From Nocardioides zeae (GTDB lineage Bacteria; Actinomycetota; Actinomycetes; Propionibacteriales; Nocardioidaceae): a stretch of DNA of 64,000 nt. A program made the translations under genes and the position numbers. The DNA lies in NCBI RefSeq assembly GCF_010686755.1, contig NZ_JAAGXA010000011.1, positions 1-64,000 of the forward strand, written 5' to 3'. A model generated the notes under the pieces. It worked only from the letters and a program-made list of their open reading frames with translations, did not search any database and had not been told where the DNA came from. How positions within the stretch are numbered: the first letter of the stretch is position 1; each line of letters begins with the position of its first letter. Positions 44,872-52,719 of the stretch are shown here, piece by piece.

Positions 44872-44880
44872 GGGTGGACT

Positions 44881-46233
44881 GTGACGACCACGAGCGCCGA
44901 CGCCGCCGCACTGCCCGAGCCCCTGCGGGCCCGGGTGGTGCAGCTGAGCGCCCAGGTGCTGCCCGACGTCGGGGTGCTCCCTGCCCCGCTGCGCAAGGTC
45001 GCCACCTTCGCGCCCCAGCGCCGGGCCCGCCTCGGCGGAGGACAGATCGCTGCGGCCCTGGGCGACGACGACCTCCGCGGCCGGGTGGCCACGCAGGTGC
45101 TCGCCCGCACCGACCTGCACGCCCTGGCGACGGAGCTGCTGGAGCCGGCGTCCGGGGGCGACGGGCAGGCGAGCGACGTCCGCGACCTCCCGCTGCACGA
45201 CCCCGTGGATGTCGCGGCCCTGCTGTGGCTGGCGCGTCCCGCGGGGTGGGAGACGGCGTACGCCGCGGCCCTGGCCCGCCTCGACGAGGTGCGCGACGCG
45301 GCGGTCGCGGCGGAGGACGCGGAGGCGCGGCGCGCCCTGGAGCGTCGGGTCGCGGCGTTCGAGGAGGAGCTGGCCCGGCAGCAGGCCGAGGCGCGGGAGC
45401 AGCACGACGCGCTGCGCGCCGAGAACACCGCGCTGCGCCGCAAGCTGGGGGAGGCCCGCGCGGCGGGCCGGGGAGCCGACGAGGCCCGCGAGCGTGCGCT
45501 CGAGGAGCAGCGTCAGGCCCAGGAACGGGCCACCGCCGCCGCGACCGCGGCCGAGGGCGAGGTGCGTCGGCTGCGCCGGCAGGTCGAGGAGCTGCAGGCC
45601 CAGGTGGCCAGCCAGCGCGGGGGCGCCCGGGCCGAGCGCGACGACGCCACCATGCGCACCCGGCTGCTCCTCGAGACCCTCGTCGCCTCGGCGCAGGGCC
45701 TCCAGCGCGAGCTCGGCCTGCCCGCCGCCCCGCAGACGGCGACACCGGGGGAGCGCCACGAGTCCTCGCTCGTCGCGACCGGCACCCGCACGACCTCGGC
45801 GGCCGGTGCGCTCGGCTCCGGCAGCCCGGCGCTGCTGGAGCAGCTGATCGGCATGCCGCGGGCCCGGCTCATCGTCGACGGCTACAACGTCACGAAGCAG
45901 ACGTGGGGCGGCTCGTCGCTCGAGGTGCAGCGGATGCGTCTCGTCAACGGGATCGCCCCCGTCGTCGCCCGCTCGGGCGCCGAGACCACGGTGGTGTTCG
46001 ATGCCGCCTCCTCGCCGACCCGCCCGGTCATCACGGCGCCGCGGGGCGTGCGCGTGGCGTTCAGCCCCGAGCACGTCATCGCCGACGACGTCATCCGCGA
46101 CCTCGTCAACCTCGAGCCCACGGGCCGGATGGTCGTGGTCGTGACGAGCGACCAGGCGCTCGCCCGCGACGTACGGCGGGCGGGAGCCACCGTCATGGAC
46201 GCGGTGGCCCTGGCGGGGCTGCTCACCCGCTAG
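44881..46233 (+). CDS. NYN-domain (YacP-like) ribonuclease-fold protein
   Basis: A 450-residue protein with an N-terminal helical region, a long Ala/Glu/Arg/Gln coiled coil (about 140-250) and a C-terminal NYN/PIN-like domain. The acidic NYN motifs are RLIVDGYNVTKQTWGG and VVFDAASSPT, then IADDVIRDLV and VVVVTSDQALARDV. NYN domains are typically metal-dependent ribonucleases. Target RNA is unknown. The GTG start is set by the TAGGCT box. It is divergent from the fusion nuclease gene. Confidence 0.85.
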   Translation: MTTTSADAAALPEPLRARVVQLSAQVLPDVGVLPAPLRKVATFAPQRRARLGGGQIAAALGDDDLRGRVATQVLARTDLHALATELLEPASGGDGQASDVRDLPLHDPVDVAALLWLARPAGWETAYAAALARLDEVRDAAVAAEDAEARRALERRVAAFEEELARQQAEAREQHDALRAENTALRRKLGEARAAGRGADEARERALEEQRQAQERATAAATAAEGEVRRLRRQVEELQAQVASQRGGARAERDDATMRTRLLLETLVASAQGLQRELGLPAAPQTATPGERHESSLVATGTRTTSAAGALGSGSPALLEQLIGMPRARLIVDGYNVTKQTWGGSSLEVQRMRLVNGIAPVVARSGAETTVVFDAASSPTRPVITAPRGVRVAFSPEHVIADDVIRDLVNLEPTGRMVVVVTSDQALARDVRRAGATVMDAVALAGLLTR

Positions 46234-46375
46234 CAGGACACCCGGCACGCAGGAGTCGGCCCGGGTTCGGCTGGCGTTCTCCTCGACCGGCGACAACGGT
46301 CCGAGTGGCCGTCGCGTGACCCGGCCGCACCGCCGAGCGTCACCGAGCACCACCGAGCGCCACCGAGGAGTCCCC

Positions 46376-47359
46376 GTGCTGCCCTGGGTCGTCATCCCCG
46401 CCCTCGACGAGGCCGACAACCTCCGCGTGCTGGTGCCGCGGGTCGTGGAGCACGCCCTCGCGCTCCACCCGGACGCCCGCGTGCTGCTCGTCAACGACGG
46501 CTCGACCGACGACACGGCGGAGGTGATGCGGACCCTCGCCGCCGCGCGCCCGTGCGTCGAGCTCGAGATGCTCCGCCACAACCGGGGCAAGGCCGCCGCG
46601 CTGCGGATCGGCTTCGAGCGCGCGCTCGAGGGCGGCGCCGACGTCGTCGTGATGATGGACGCCGACGGTCAGGACGACCCCGCGGAGCTGCCGGCCCTGG
46701 CGGCGGCTCTGGCCGACGGGGCCGACCTCGTGACCGGGGCGCGCCTCACGCGCCGCGACCGGTTGGTGAAGCGCACGACCTCGCGGGTCTACAACCGCAC
46801 GACGGCCCTGCTCTCCGGCGCGCCGGGGCAGGACTTCAACTCGGGCTTCAAGATGATGCGCGCCGAGGTGGCCGCGGACGTCGTCCCGATGCTCTACGGG
46901 GAGATGCACCGCTACCTCACCGTGATCGCCCACGACCTGGGGCACCGGGTGGCCGAGGTGCCCGTCGAGCACCACCCGCGCATGTCGGGGGCGAGCAAGT
47001 ACGGCCTCGCGCGCTTCTGGCGCGGCTTCGCCGACCTCGTGACGGTGCGCTTCCTGCTGTCCTACGAGAACCGCCCCTCCCACCTCTTCGGCGGCATCGG
47101 GTCCGCCTGCTTCCTCCTCGGCAGCCTGGTGCTCGCGTACCTGACGGCGCTGAAGATCGCGACGGGCGCCACCATCGGCGACCGCCCGCTGCTGCTCGCG
47201 GGCGTCCTGCTCGTGCTCGTCGGGCTGCAGCTGCTGCTCTTCGGGCTGCTCGCCGAGCTCGTCGTCCACGCGCGGCAGCAGGCACGAGGAGGCCGGGACG
47301 TGCGACCGACCTACGACGCCGGCCGCCTGGTGGCCGAGCTGCGGCGTACCGACGCGTGA
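46376..47359 (+). CDS. Polyprenyl-phosphate glycosyltransferase, GT2 family
   Basis: A dolichol-phosphate-mannose-synthase-like GT2 enzyme, 327 residues. The GT-A domain shows WVVIPALDEADNL, LLVNDGSTDDT, the metal-binding DADGQDDP and QDFNSGFKMMR. Two C-terminal membrane helices follow (about 240-300). I chose GTG 46376 because GAGGAG lies 5 nt upstream; GTG 46316 would add 20 residues encoded by a short tandem repeat. It probably loads a sugar on a polyprenyl carrier for the GT39-like enzyme next door, with which it overlaps by 4 nt. Confidence 0.9.
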   Translation: MLPWVVIPALDEADNLRVLVPRVVEHALALHPDARVLLVNDGSTDDTAEVMRTLAAARPCVELEMLRHNRGKAAALRIGFERALEGGADVVVMMDADGQDDPAELPALAAALADGADLVTGARLTRRDRLVKRTTSRVYNRTTALLSGAPGQDFNSGFKMMRAEVAADVVPMLYGEMHRYLTVIAHDLGHRVAEVPVEHHPRMSGASKYGLARFWRGFADLVTVRFLLSYENRPSHLFGGIGSACFLLGSLVLAYLTALKIATGATIGDRPLLLAGVLLVLVGLQLLLFGLLAELVVHARQQARGGRDVRPTYDAGRLVAELRRTDA

Positions 47360-49473
47360 GCGGTTCCCCCACGCACCCCCGGGTGCCGCGACCGCTCCTC
47401 GCCGTCGCCGCGGTCGTGCTCGTCGCGACGGTGGCACTGGCGGTCCACGGCGCCTGGACGACAGGGGTCTCGTGGGACGAGACCTACCACGTGGGGCGGA
47501 TGCGGAGCTTCCTCGAGCACGGCTGGTACCTCCTCGAGGGCGACCTCGACGGCGACCGGCCGGGCGCGTGGGAGGACCAGGCCTACGTCTACGCCCCGGT
47601 GACCGCCCTGCTCATGCACGCCGCCGTCGTGGCGGCCGGTCTCGAGGGTTCGCACGAGGTCGTGGCCACCGGCGACGCCTACGCCGTGCGCCACCTCGTC
47701 GTGGTGACCATCGGGCTCGTCGGCACCCTCGCGGTCGCGGTCACCGCGCGGGTGCTGCTGCGGTCGTGGGCCTGGGCCGTCGTGGCGGCCGCGGTGCTGG
47801 GCGCGGTCCCGATGTGGACCGGCCACACCATGTTCAACGTCAAGGACGTGCCCGTCGCGACGGGCTGCACGCTGGTGACCACCGGCCTCGTCGTGCTGCT
47901 GACCCGACGTCCGGGCGGGCCGCGCACCGCGGCGTACGTCGCGGGGGCTGGCCTCGTCGTGCTCGCCGGCTGGGTGCTGGCGATGGGCACGCGACCGGGC
48001 ATCTGGCCGACGCTCGTCGCCAGCCACGTGGTGGCAGCGGCCCTGCTGCACCGGCGGCTGCGGGCCGGGACGGCGGCCGGGCGCGCCGTGGGGGCGCTCG
48101 TCGGGCTCGTGCCCGTGGCGGCCTGGTTCGTGCTGCTGGCGGTCTACCCGGCGGTGTTCGCGACGCCGCTCACCACGCTGCGCGAGTCCGCGCTGTCGTC
48201 GTCGCGCTTCGACGAGCGCACGGGACAGTGGTTCTACGTGCCGGCGCTGCTGGTCGGCGAGGTGCCGCTGGTGCTCCTCGCGCTGGTGCTCGCCGGGTCG
48301 GTGCTCGCGCTGCGTCGCGTGGTCGCGGAGGTGCGGGTGCCGTCCGTCGGCACGGCGACGACCGCCTGGCTCCTCGTGGGGGTGCAGGCGTGGACGCTCC
48401 CGCTCCTGGCGGTGGTGCGTGAGTCCAACCTCTACAACGGGCTGCGCCAGCTGCTCTTCATGGTGCCCGCGACCGCGCTCCTCGCGACGCTCGCGATCGC
48501 GGCGGTCGTCCGGGCGGCGGAGCGGCGTCGCGCCGCCGCGGGGCGCGTCGCTCCCGCCCTCCTGCTGGGTGTCGTGGCGCTCGGCCTCCTCGCACCGACG
48601 CTCGACCAGGTGCGGCTGCACCCCTACGGCTACACGTTCGCGACGCTGCCGTCCTACGCCGTCGCGGAGGCCGCGGACACCGACTACTGGCGCACGAGCG
48701 CCCGGGAGCTGGCGCCGTCGGTGCCGCCGGGGTGGGTCACCTGCTCCCCGGCCCTGGACGACCAGCGCCGGTCGTTGCGCCGCTCCCTCGACGGCGACGA
48801 GGACTGCGGCCGCGACCTGATCGGACCGTTGTCGGCCTGGGCCGACGTGCGCGGCACCGATCCCGTCGCCGGCGAGCCGCTCGGGCCCACGGAGTTCTGG
48901 GCGATCACGGCCGGTCCGCGGCGCCCGGGCACCAACTGCGTCGAGGTGGCCCGTGTCGACCGGCCCGGGCCGCTGCCCGGGGTCGGCACGCTCCTCGGGC
49001 TGCCCGAGCGCGACGTCATGAGTCGCCTCGCGCGGTGCGAGCTGGTGCTTCCCGAGCACGACCGGGGCGTCCTCACCTTCGGACCGGGCGGCGACGCCGG
49101 CGACCTGGAGCTCGGCGGGTGGACCGCGCACGCCACGGCCGCGGGCATCCGCCTGACCGGGGAGCGGGGTGAGGTCGGGTTCACCCTGACGGCGCCCCAC
49201 CCCGCCGGCGCCGAGCTGCGGATCGGGCTCGTCGACCCCGTGGCGCCGGACGCGGTGCGGGTGAGCGTCAACGGGACCGAGGTCGTGGTGCGGGGGAGCG
49301 GGGCGGCCGGGACGCGGCTGACCGCCGCGGTGCCCGCGGACGTGCTGGCGGCGTACGGCGGGGGACGGGTCGTGGTCGCCCTCGAGCGCACCACGGACGT
49401 CGCCCCGCGCCTGCTGACCCTGGAGCTCGCCGACCTGGCTGGATCCGGACGTGGTGGAGAAGGGGACGGATGA
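47356..49473 (+). CDS. Large membrane glycosyltransferase (GT39/ArnT-like)
   Basis: A 705-residue protein with about ten to twelve membrane helices in the first 440 residues and an extracytoplasmic C-terminal part of about 240 residues. The first loop contains GVSWDETYHVGRMRSF, the Asp-Glu catalytic-loop signature of the GT39/PMT superfamily that uses lipid-linked sugars. The C-terminal part has four cysteines and beta-rich segments. It is translationally coupled to the GT2 gene. The acceptor is unknown. Confidence 0.85.
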   Translation: MSGSPTHPRVPRPLLAVAAVVLVATVALAVHGAWTTGVSWDETYHVGRMRSFLEHGWYLLEGDLDGDRPGAWEDQAYVYAPVTALLMHAAVVAAGLEGSHEVVATGDAYAVRHLVVVTIGLVGTLAVAVTARVLLRSWAWAVVAAAVLGAVPMWTGHTMFNVKDVPVATGCTLVTTGLVVLLTRRPGGPRTAAYVAGAGLVVLAGWVLAMGTRPGIWPTLVASHVVAAALLHRRLRAGTAAGRAVGALVGLVPVAAWFVLLAVYPAVFATPLTTLRESALSSSRFDERTGQWFYVPALLVGEVPLVLLALVLAGSVLALRRVVAEVRVPSVGTATTAWLLVGVQAWTLPLLAVVRESNLYNGLRQLLFMVPATALLATLAIAAVVRAAERRRAAAGRVAPALLLGVVALGLLAPTLDQVRLHPYGYTFATLPSYAVAEAADTDYWRTSARELAPSVPPGWVTCSPALDDQRRSLRRSLDGDEDCGRDLIGPLSAWADVRGTDPVAGEPLGPTEFWAITAGPRRPGTNCVEVARVDRPGPLPGVGTLLGLPERDVMSRLARCELVLPEHDRGVLTFGPGGDAGDLELGGWTAHATAAGIRLTGERGEVGFTLTAPHPAGAELRIGLVDPVAPDAVRVSVNGTEVVVRGSGAAGTRLTAAVPADVLAAYGGGRVVVALERTTDVAPRLLTLELADLAGSGRGGEGDG

Positions 49474-49474
49474 C

Positions 49475-50197
49475 GTGAAGGCTCTCTACGTGCGGCTCCT
49501 GCGGGCGCTGCGGGGCGTGCTGCGGACGACCGGTCTGCTGCGGCTGCTGGACCGGTGGGCGGCGCGGTCGCGCACGGGCCTGTGGGTGCGGTCCTGGCTG
49601 TCGATCTACGACCTCGACGAGCTCGTGCGCCACGACGTGCCGTGGTGGACGTTCGACGCGGCCGACCGGGTCGAGGCGTTCCTGCGGGCCCGCCCGGGAG
49701 CGCGGGCGCTCGAGTGGGGCTCGGGCGCCTCGACGGTCTGGCTGGCGGCCCGCTGCGCCGAGGTCGTCTCCATCGAGCACGACGTCGACTGGGCCGCGTC
49801 CATGCGGCCGGTGCTGCCGACGAACGCCGAGCTCCGCGTCGTACCGCCCGGCGACGCACGCACCCGCCTGACACGGGAGGTCGTCGCGTCGGCCAAGCCG
49901 GGGTTCGCGGACCTCGACTTCGCGGACTACGTGGCCGAGGTGGACCGGGTGCCCGGCGTGTTCGACCTCGTCGTCGTCGACGGCCGCGCGCGGGAGGCGT
50001 GCCTCGAGCGGGCCGTCGGGCGGGTCGCGCCGGGCGGGCTCGTCGTGGTGGACAACGTCGACCGCGCCCGCTACCGCGACGCCATCGCCCGCGTCGAGGC
50101 GCGGCTCGGCGGGCGCGCCCGGGTGACGTGGACCCGGGGCCGCACGCCCACGCTGCCCTACCCGACGCGCACCGCGCTGCTCGAGCCGAGCCCGTGA
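49475..50197 (+). CDS. SAM-dependent methyltransferase of the glycosylation operon
   Basis: A 240-residue class I methyltransferase with a basic amphipathic N-terminus (VRLLRALRGVLRTTGLLRLLDRW) that may touch the membrane. The SAM motif is ARALEWGSGASTVWLAARC, followed by VVSIEHDVDW and DLVVVDGRAREACLE. GTG 49475 is 1 nt after the preceding stop and has AGAAGGGGA upstream; an in-frame GTG at 49451 would overlap that gene. A sugar or lipid substrate is suggested by context only. Confidence 0.85.
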   Translation: MKALYVRLLRALRGVLRTTGLLRLLDRWAARSRTGLWVRSWLSIYDLDELVRHDVPWWTFDAADRVEAFLRARPGARALEWGSGASTVWLAARCAEVVSIEHDVDWAASMRPVLPTNAELRVVPPGDARTRLTREVVASAKPGFADLDFADYVAEVDRVPGVFDLVVVDGRAREACLERAVGRVAPGGLVVVDNVDRARYRDAIARVEARLGGRARVTWTRGRTPTLPYPTRTALLEPSP

Positions 50198-51156
50198 GCC
50201 GGGCGCGGCCCTGGCTCGTGCGGGCGGTCTTCCTCGCCGTCGTGGTGGGCTGCATGGCCTGGAGCCTCGACGGGCGGTGGGACGAGGTGGTCCGGGCCGT
50301 GCGGCGCGTCCACCCCCTGGCCCTGGGCGCGGCGGTGCTCCTCACCTGCGCCGGCCTGCTCGCCACGTCGGTGGTGTGGCGACGGACGTTGGCGGCCTTC
50401 GGTCACGACGTGCCGCGTCGGGAGGCCCGCTCGGTGTTCTTCGTGAGCCAGCTCGGCAAGTACGTGCCCGGTGCCGTCTGGGCCATCGGCGTGCAGGCCC
50501 GCCTGGCCGCTCGGCACGCCGTCCCGGTGCGCGTGACGGTGACGACGGCCCTCATGTTCACCGGCATCCACCTGGTGACGGCGGGGCTGCTCGGGGGCGT
50601 GCTCGTCGCGGCGGGCGTGGCGCCGGCGCCGGGCCCGCGGTGGCTCTGGGGACTCGGCGCGCTCGTCTGCGTCGCCGGGTTCGTGCCTGCGGTGACGCGC
50701 CGGGTCCTGCGGCGGGCCGCCGGGACCGCCCTCGTGGTGGGGTGGCGCGAGCCGCTGGCCGTGGTCGGGCTCATGGCGCTCGCCTGGGGCGCCTACGCCC
50801 TGGCGCTCCTCCTGCTCGTCGAGGACCGCTCGATCAGCTCGCTCGGCGCGCTCGCCGGCGCGTTCGCGCTGGGGTACGTCGCGGGGGTGCTCGTCGTCGT
50901 CGCCCCGGCCGGTCTCGGGGCACGCGAGGCCACCTTCGTGGCGGTGCTCTCGCCGGCGACGGGCCTTCCCGTCGCGACCGCGATCGCGCTCCTCGCCCGC
51001 CTCGTGCACACGGTGGCCGACGTGCTGCTGGCGGCGGTCTCGTGGCGTCCGGAGAAGGGCCCGCCCGGTGGTCCCGGGGCGGTCGGCGACGCCGCCGATC
51101 CAGAACTGTCGGTGCCGGCTGGCACCGTCCGGCGGCATGACGACGATCGACTGTGA
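50194..51156 (+). CDS. Lysylphosphatidylglycerol synthase TM-domain (flippase-like) protein
   Basis: A 320-residue integral membrane protein with about eight helices, of the LPG_synthase_TM/YbhN class. The conserved SQLGKYVPGAVWAIGVQARLA motif and APAGLGAREATFVAVL near the end are typical. Members have been linked to lipid or polyprenol-linked sugar translocation, but no activity can be assigned. GTG 50194 overlaps the methyltransferase stop. Its 3' end overlaps the next small gene by 20 nt. Confidence 0.87.
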   Translation: MSRARPWLVRAVFLAVVVGCMAWSLDGRWDEVVRAVRRVHPLALGAAVLLTCAGLLATSVVWRRTLAAFGHDVPRREARSVFFVSQLGKYVPGAVWAIGVQARLAARHAVPVRVTVTTALMFTGIHLVTAGLLGGVLVAAGVAPAPGPRWLWGLGALVCVAGFVPAVTRRVLRRAAGTALVVGWREPLAVVGLMALAWGAYALALLLLVEDRSISSLGALAGAFALGYVAGVLVVVAPAGLGAREATFVAVLSPATGLPVATAIALLARLVHTVADVLLAAVSWRPEKGPPGGPGAVGDAADPELSVPAGTVRRHDDDRL

Positions 51157-51340
51157 CAGCTGTCTCGTGCGGGGGCTGCACTGCCACGACTGCGTGGTGA
51201 CGGCCCTCCTCGGCCCGCCCCCCGAGCAGGGGTTCGACAACGAGGAGCAGCGGGCGCTCGACGTGCTCGCGGCCGGTGGTCTCGTGCCACCGCTGCGTCT
51301 CGTGCAGCCGGTCCGCGGGCCGGAGGCCGGTACGGCCTGA
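51137..51340 (+). CDS. Small CxxC-CxxC protein
   Basis: A 67-residue protein beginning MTTIDCDSCLVRGLHCHDCVV, with two CxxC pairs (C6/C9 and C16/C19) and His15/His17 that could bind zinc. The rest is an acidic helix and a polar tail. It overlaps the flippase-like gene and precedes the riboswitch. I know similar small proteins only as conserved actinobacterial neighbours of NlpC/P60 genes. Function unknown. Confidence 0.75.
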   Translation: MTTIDCDSCLVRGLHCHDCVVTALLGPPPEQGFDNEEQRALDVLAAGGLVPPLRLVQPVRGPEAGTA

Positions 51341-51473
51341 GCCCGGGGAACGGGTCCCGCGCGGGGTGGCGACCGTCTCCTCCGACACTCGGACCGGAGG
51401 TTTGCCGCCTCGGAGCCGCGCGACTACCCTGCGACGAGGCCTCCGTGGAAGTGGACCGACCGGTTCGCGCGGA

Positions 51474-51655
51474 GGTCGCGCCGAGTTCGGAGCGCGCGCC
51501 GTCGCAGCAGCGGGGGCGGGTGGTCCGGGGCCGGGGAACCAATCCCCCTGGGGTGAATCGCGCGCGAGGCGTGGGCCGATCGGTCCGCGAGGAGCGCGTG
51601 TAGGGCAATGTCGTGCCCGAACCCGTCAGCTCACCCGGTAGGCGTACGACACGTG
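51474..51655 (+). ncRNA. c-di-AMP (ydaO/yuaA-type) riboswitch
   Basis: The leader of the NlpC/P60 gene shows the conserved core of the ydaO class. It includes GGGGAACCAA (51533-51542) followed by GGGGTGAATC (51550-51559), and CCGAACCCGTCAGCT (51617-51631) followed by ACCCGGTAGGC (51633-51643). These blocks, in this order and before a Rip/NlpC-type cell-wall hydrolase gene, are diagnostic. Outer stem limits are approximate. A GAGGAGA ribosome site (51657-51663) lies just after it, so translation control or termination are both possible. The 130 bp between 51341 and 51473 holds no other feature I can name. Confidence 0.92.
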
Positions 51656-51673
51656 TGAGGAGAACGCCGGCTC

Positions 51674-52684
51674 GTGCTGGACGGACGAAAGCGGATCGGT
51701 GCTGGACTGGCCGCGGCCGCAGTGATCGGTGTGTCCCTGCTCCCGAGCGCCCCTGCGGCGGCGGAGCCGGACATCGACGACGTGAAGGCTCAGATCGAGC
51801 AGCTGTACCACGAGTCGGAGCAGGCGGCCGAGCGCCGCAACGACGCCGAGCTGGAGCTCGAGCGCCTGCAGTCGGAGCTCGAGCTGCTGCAGCAGGACGA
51901 GGCGGCGCAGAGCGACGGCTTCGACTCCGTGCGCTCCCAGGTGGCGGACTCCGTCGTCGCGCAGTCGCAGGGCAGCAGCATCTCGCCCGTGGCCGAGGCC
52001 GCGCTCTCCGACGACACGGCTGACTTCCTCGCGCAGCTCTCGACGGCGTCGACCTACAGCAACATCCAGGGCCGTCTCGTCGACACCTACTCGACCGAGC
52101 TGCAGGCCCTCGAGGTGCGCCGCTCGGCCACCGAGGAGCGGGTCGCGCAGATCGCCGCGGTGGAGGAGCAGGCCGCCGAGGAGAGCGCCACCATCGACCA
52201 GAAGGTCGACGAGGCCGAGGCGCTCCTCGCGGAGCTCGAGGCGGAGGCGGCCGAGGAGGCTGCGACGCTCTTCGCCGAGGAGGGCACCGCCGACACCGCG
52301 CAGGCCGCCGAGATCGCGGCCGACGTCCCCGTCTCGGGTCGCGCGGGCGCCGCGGTGCAGTACGCGCTGGCCCAGGTCGGCGACAGCTACGTCTACGGCG
52401 CCTCCGGTCCCGACGCGTTCGACTGCTCCGGCCTCACCTCGATGGCGTGGGCGCAGGCCGGCGTCTCGCTGCCGCACTCGTCCAAGGCGCAGTACAGCTC
52501 GGGCCGCAAGGTGTCGCGCAGCGAGCTGCAGCCCGGCGACCTGGTGTTCTACTACAGCCCCATCAGCCACGTCGGCATCTACATCGGCAACGGCCAGATC
52601 GTGCACGCGGCCAACCCGCGCTCGGGTGTCGCCATCGCCTCCGTCGGCTCGATGCCCTACTCGGGCGCCGTCCGCCCGGGCTGA
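51674..52684 (+). CDS. Secreted NlpC/P60 peptidoglycan hydrolase
   Basis: A RipA/RipD-like endopeptidase of 336 residues that cleaves cell-wall stem peptides. It has a Sec signal peptide (to about residue 30, PSAPAAAEP), a long Glu/Gln coiled coil (30-200) and a C-terminal NlpC/P60 domain with DAFDCSGLTSMAW (catalytic Cys), the His in ISHVGIYIG and the third residue in IVHAANP. GTG 51674 is 10 nt after GAGGAGA. Expression is probably controlled by the c-di-AMP riboswitch. A short hairpin GGCTGAG/CTCAGCC (52679-52698) ends the unit. Confidence 0.95.
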   Translation: MLDGRKRIGAGLAAAAVIGVSLLPSAPAAAEPDIDDVKAQIEQLYHESEQAAERRNDAELELERLQSELELLQQDEAAQSDGFDSVRSQVADSVVAQSQGSSISPVAEAALSDDTADFLAQLSTASTYSNIQGRLVDTYSTELQALEVRRSATEERVAQIAAVEEQAAEESATIDQKVDEAEALLAELEAEAAEEAATLFAEEGTADTAQAAEIAADVPVSGRAGAAVQYALAQVGDSYVYGASGPDAFDCSGLTSMAWAQAGVSLPHSSKAQYSSGRKVSRSELQPGDLVFYYSPISHVGIYIGNGQIVHAANPRSGVAIASVGSMPYSGAVRPG

Positions 52685-52706
52685 GGCTCCTCTCAGCCAC
52701 GACCGC

Positions 52707-52712
52707 TAGCGT
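52707..52712 (+). promoter_or_regulatory. -10 box (TAGCGT) of the M48 peptidase gene
   Basis: TAGCGT ends 7 nt before the GTG at 52720. No Shine-Dalgarno sequence is present. Confidence 0.55.
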
Positions 52713-52719
52713 GCCGGTC

